From contig NZ_NFHT01000006.1 in NCBI RefSeq assembly GCF_002161445.1, positions 104,749 to 168,748 on the forward strand: 64,000 nucleotides of DNA. Direction: 5' to 3'. The translations under genes and the position numbers were made by a program. The notes under the pieces are model-generated. The model saw only the letters and a list, made by a program, of their open reading frames with translations, searched no databases and was not told the DNA's origin. The first letter of the stretch is position 1. Each line of letters begins with the position of its first letter. Origin of the DNA: Alistipes sp. An66 (GTDB taxonomy: Bacteria > Bacteroidota > Bacteroidia > Bacteroidales > Rikenellaceae). Shown here piece by piece: positions 60,933 through 64,000 of the stretch.

Positions 60933-62720
60933 ATGAATATCGAGAACTATATTTCGGGAGCGGTTCGGCAGGCGGTCGAGGCGCTTTACGGGGAGCTCGG
61001 CGGGGAGCCGTTGCAGATCCAGAAGACACGCCGGGAGTTCGAGGGCGACTATACGCTGGTCACGTTCCCGCTGCTTCGCCGGAGCCGGAAGTCTCCGGAG
61101 GCCACGGCGACGGAGATCGGGGAGTACCTGACGTCGCACGTTGCGGAGATCCGGGCCTATAACGTGATCAAGGGCTTCCTGAATCTCTCGCTGGCGGGTT
61201 CGTTCTGGGCGTCGCGCTTCACGGAGCTGGCTGCCGACGACCATTATGGGGAGCTGCCCCCGACGGGGCGTACGGTGATGATCGAATACTCGTCTCCGAA
61301 CACGAACAAGCCCTTGCACCTGGGTCATATCCGCAACAACCTGCTGGGCTATTCGGTTGCGCAGATTTTGCAGGCGAACGGCCACCGGGTGATCAAGGCG
61401 AACCTGGTGAACGACCGTGGGATCCACATCTGCAAGTCGATGCTGGCGTGGAAGCTCTACGGCGGGGGTGAGACTCCCGAATCGTCGGGCATGAAGGGCG
61501 ACCACCTCGTGGGGAAATACTACGTGGAGTTCGACAAGCACTATAAGGCGCAGGTGAAGGAGCTGATGGCCGCGGGCCAGACGGAGGAGGAAGCGAAGAA
61601 GAACGCACCGATCATGCGCGAGGCGCAGGAGATGCTCCGCAAGTGGGAGGCGAAGGACCCGGAGGTCTACTCGCTTTGGGAGATGATGAACGGCTGGGTC
61701 TACGCGGGCTTCGACGTGACGTACAAGGCGCTGGGCGTGGATTTCGACAAGGTCTATTATGAGTCGCAGACCTACCTTCTGGGCAAGTCGCTCGTGGAGG
61801 AGGGCTTGCAGAAGGGGGTCTTCTACCGCCGGGCGGACAACTCGGTGTGGATCGACCTGACGGGTGACGGACTGGACGAGAAGCTGCTGCTGCGCGGCGA
61901 CGGGACGTCGGTCTACATGACGCAGGACCTGGGCACGGCCTACCGGCGTTTCGAGGACAACAAGCTCGACGACATGATCTACGTCGTGGGCAACGAGCAG
62001 AACTACCACTTCCAGGTGCTGAAACTGGTCTTGAAGAAGCTGGGCTACGCCGAGTGGAGCGACCACATCACGCACCTGTCATACGGTATGGTGGAGCTCC
62101 CCGAAGGGAAGATGAAGTCGCGTGAGGGCACGGTGGTGGATGCCGACGACCTGATTGCGGACATGGTGCAGACGGCGCGTGAGATGTCTGCGGAGTTGGG
62201 CAAGCTGGACGGCTGCACGGAGGCGGAGGCCGACGCGGTCTCGACGATGGTCGGACTGGGAGCCCTGAAATACTTCATCCTGAAGGTGGACCCGAAGAAG
62301 ACGATGCTGTTCGACCCGCGCGAGTCGATCGACTTCAACGGCAATACGGGCCCGTTCATCCAATACACGCACGCACGGATCTGCTCGGTGCTTCGGAAGG
62401 CTGCGGAGAGCGGGGTAGCGGTTCCTGCGGGGATCGACTCGACCGTTTCGCTGCTTCCGGAGGAGACGGACCTGATCAAGACGCTGACGGAGTACCCGGC
62501 TGCGGTGAAGGCTGCGGGCGACAACTTTGCGCCTTCGCTCATCGGGGCCTACGTCTACGACCTGGCGAAGCAGTTCAACGGCTACTACCACGACCATTCG
62601 ATCCTCCGCGAGGAGGACGCTGCGGTTCGGGGGATGCGGCTGGCGTTGGCGCAGCAGGTTGCGCGAGTGATCCGGCGAGGGATGTCGCTGCTGGGCATCG
62701 AGGTTCCGGAGCGGATGTAG
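60933..62720 (+). CDS. argS: Arginyl-tRNA synthetase
   Basis: A 595-residue class I synthetase. N-terminal Add1-type domain (1-90), catalytic EYSSPNTNKPLHLGHIRNN (about 118-136, HIGH motif HLGH), Arg-specific ANLVNDRGIHICKSML, KMKSREGT in place of KMSKS (about 397), and the anticodon-binding DALR domain (about 480-595, with QYTHARICSVLRKA). All are as expected for Bacteroidota ArgS. Confidence 0.97.
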   Translation: MNIENYISGAVRQAVEALYGELGGEPLQIQKTRREFEGDYTLVTFPLLRRSRKSPEATATEIGEYLTSHVAEIRAYNVIKGFLNLSLAGSFWASRFTELAADDHYGELPPTGRTVMIEYSSPNTNKPLHLGHIRNNLLGYSVAQILQANGHRVIKANLVNDRGIHICKSMLAWKLYGGGETPESSGMKGDHLVGKYYVEFDKHYKAQVKELMAAGQTEEEAKKNAPIMREAQEMLRKWEAKDPEVYSLWEMMNGWVYAGFDVTYKALGVDFDKVYYESQTYLLGKSLVEEGLQKGVFYRRADNSVWIDLTGDGLDEKLLLRGDGTSVYMTQDLGTAYRRFEDNKLDDMIYVVGNEQNYHFQVLKLVLKKLGYAEWSDHITHLSYGMVELPEGKMKSREGTVVDADDLIADMVQTAREMSAELGKLDGCTEAEADAVSTMVGLGALKYFILKVDPKKTMLFDPRESIDFNGNTGPFIQYTHARICSVLRKAAESGVAVPAGIDSTVSLLPEETDLIKTLTEYPAAVKAAGDNFAPSLIGAYVYDLAKQFNGYYHDHSILREEDAAVRGMRLALAQQVARVIRRGMSLLGIEVPERM

Positions 62721-62741
62721 GGAATCGGAAACGATGGAATG

Positions 62742-62772
62742 CGGAGACCTTCGCCGGAGGGTCTCCGTTTTT
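62742..62772 (+). terminator. Terminator of argS
   Basis: About 11-bp stem from CGGAGACC pairing with GGTCTCCG, loop GCCG, then a T-rich tail. Confidence 0.75.
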
Positions 62773-62845
62773 GTTTGGGGGAGCGTTGGATTTGTGTGGT
62801 ACGAATGTTGCGAAGCAGGGGAGACGTAACCAACACTCAACAGAT

Positions 62846-63829
62846 GTGAAAACAAACGTAAGAATCATCGCACTCACGGTTGCGATGTGTGCCGCTGCCG
62901 GGGCGACGGCGCAGACGACGAGCCGGACGACGACTCCGGCGGCCGATACCGTGCTGCTTTCGGAGCGGGTCGACGGAGACTATCTCGTGCGGACGTATCG
63001 GATCCAGAACACGGAGGACGTGGATTACTCGATCCGCTATCGGATCAGCGTGGCGAAGCTGAATGCGGCCCTGAACGGGAATACGGCGGCGCTGGATGAA
63101 CTGAACGGCTTCGTGAACGGGCTGATGCAGGACACGACGAAGAAGGTCCGCCAGGTGATCATCACGGGCTATGCGTCGCCGGACGGACCTGCGGCCTACA
63201 ACGCGAAACTTGCGATGCAGCGAGCGACCGACTTCAAGGGTTATGTGGATCAGAAGTACGGTTTTTCGCAGAAGTACGCCGTGACGGTGAATTCCGTGGT
63301 CGATGACTGGGCGATGTGCCGCAGTGCGGTTTCGTCGTCGACGATTCCGGATCGGGCGTGGGTTTTGCAGATCATTGACGGGCCGCAGAGTTCGAGTGCA
63401 AAGGAGCAGATGCTGAAACGCAACGCGGGCGTCTGGAACTACCTGGCGCAGGAGATTCTGCCTCCGATGCGGCGTGTGGAGGTGATGATCGACTACGACA
63501 CGTCGCGGATCGTCGAGCAGCGGACGCTGATCCAGCGGCCGAAACCGGCTCCGAAGCCGGCTCCGGCACAGGATTATGTGGTTGTCGAGGAGAACGTGAA
63601 CGGCGTGATCGTAGAGATGCCGGAGAAGGAGTTCCGCGAGGAGCGGCGGGAGATGAAGCAGGACGAGAGGGCGGCCGCGCGGATTGCGAAACGCGAGGCG
63701 CGGGAGGCCGCAAAGATTGCCCGGGCACAGGAAAAGGCCGCGAAGAGGATAGCGAAGAAGGAGGCGAAAGCCGCGAAGAAGGCCGCGAAGGCTGCGAAGA
63801 AGACCTATAAGGATCTGGAAAAGATGTAA
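62846..63829 (+). CDS. OmpA-like envelope protein with Lys/Ala-rich tail
   Basis: A 327-residue protein with probable GTG start at 62846, which puts a signal peptide (VKTNVRIIALTVAMCAAAGATA, then Q) at the N-terminus; no in-frame ATG fits better. Residues about 95-220 look OmpA-like: QVIITGYASPDGPAAYNAKLA followed by MQRATDFKGYVDQKYG, the peptidoglycan-binding pattern, and SVVDDWAMCRSAV. The last about 75 residues are extremely rich in Lys, Ala, Arg and Glu, ending KAAKKAAKAAKKTYKDLEKM, like a coiled-coil or histone H1-type tail. Role: cell-wall attachment plus an unknown function for the tail. Confidence 0.7.
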   Translation: MKTNVRIIALTVAMCAAAGATAQTTSRTTTPAADTVLLSERVDGDYLVRTYRIQNTEDVDYSIRYRISVAKLNAALNGNTAALDELNGFVNGLMQDTTKKVRQVIITGYASPDGPAAYNAKLAMQRATDFKGYVDQKYGFSQKYAVTVNSVVDDWAMCRSAVSSSTIPDRAWVLQIIDGPQSSSAKEQMLKRNAGVWNYLAQEILPPMRRVEVMIDYDTSRIVEQRTLIQRPKPAPKPAPAQDYVVVEENVNGVIVEMPEKEFREERREMKQDERAAARIAKREAREAAKIARAQEKAAKRIAKKEAKAAKKAAKAAKKTYKDLEKM

Positions 63830-63850
63830 TGAACGCTGCGCGAAATGAGG

Positions 63851-63878
63851 AGCCCGGCCTGAAAAGGCCGGGCTTTTT
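63851..63878 (+). terminator. Terminator of the OmpA-like gene
   Basis: 8-bp stem GCCCGGCC / GGCCGGGC, loop TGAAAA, T5 tract. Confidence 0.85.
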
Positions 63879-63923
63879 ACGTGTGCTATAACAACAGATT
63901 CGCTACATTAGCTTGCCGCATTT

Positions 63924-64000
63924 TTACGCTCGTCGGGACGGGTGGTCCCGCCCCTTGGCGCTGGCCGTTCCCCGACCGATGAGCTTAAAAGTGTTAACAG
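63924..64000 (-). CDS. Possible 3' end of a gene cut by the window edge
   Basis: On the minus strand a frame without stops enters from the right and ends at TAA 63926-63924, giving VNTFKLIGRGTASAKGRDHP and four more residues. The visible part is too short to identify; a frame one base over is also open. Could be a real gene end, for example of a mobile element, or chance. Confidence 0.2.
   Translation of the reverse strand, partial: VNTFKLIGRGTASAKGRDHPSRRA

Noticed and set aside
59523..62075. 850-codon frame extending the CorC-type gene to 62075
   Set aside because: The extension is antisense to argS. The family start and a full promoter place the start at 60806.

Overview
The window looks like chromosomal DNA of a gut-type Bacteroidota, most likely Alistipes or a close relative (Rikenellaceae). 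The support is high GC in most genes, promoters of the Bacteroidota type (TTTG, about 20 nt, TAnnTTTG), a SusC/SusD pair, many surface-type lipoproteins, and families such as DUF4458, DUF4984, DUF4294, DUF4251, DUF5606 and DUF5689 that are typical of this phylum. The genus is an inference; no rRNA is present.

Layout. 1-7.0 kb: the 5' part of an MFS transporter, a TPR protein, Era, an AT-rich PDZ-like secreted protein that looks foreign, and Ffh. 7.1-22.5 kb: one long minus-strand locus, transcribed from SusC (22533) leftwards through SusD, a DUF4984 lipoprotein, a beta-sandwich lipoprotein, two leucine-rich-repeat lipoproteins, a subtilisin-like protease lipoprotein, a DUF1573 protein and a lipocalin-like lipoprotein. 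It contains no glycoside hydrolase, so it reads as a SusCD system aimed at protein or peptide rather than glycan. SusC carries a G9 tract just after its signal peptide, a plausible phase-variation switch.

22.5-30.1 kb: a 0.67-kb regulatory gap, a DUF4294 protein and a hotdog thioesterase driven by two promoters that face each other, tRNA-Gln, small proteins (GlsB/YeaQ-like, TSCPD, YajC, DUF1573), NusB, and a three-gene overlapping operon (BaiN-type flavoprotein, HSPFVY-motif protein, PduO-type cobalamin adenosyltransferase). 30.4-34 kb: tRNA-Asp, a lower-GC module with an ECF sigma factor and a four-helix membrane protein, a DUF2795 protein, a methyltransferase and CvfB. 34-45.7 kb: nitrilase-family amidase, UvrA, DUF4251 protein, IspF, PepD, an OprO/P-type porin, a TonB-receptor-like barrel protein and alanine dehydrogenase.

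45.7-52.3 kb: a complete leucine operon (leuA, leuC, leuD, a second LeuA/citramalate-synthase-like enzyme, leuB) behind a roughly 190-nt leader. 52.3-64 kb: ObgE, two overlapping DUF5689 lipoproteins, SerB, an MscS-type channel, DUF5606 protein, methylglyoxal synthase, DusB, a CNNM/CorC-family protein, ArgS, and an OmpA-like protein with a Lys/Ala-rich tail. The last 120 bases may hold the 3' end of a minus-strand gene.

Most starts were chosen from signal peptides, family starts, ATGA overlaps and promoter position, because Shine-Dalgarno sequences are weak in this phylum.
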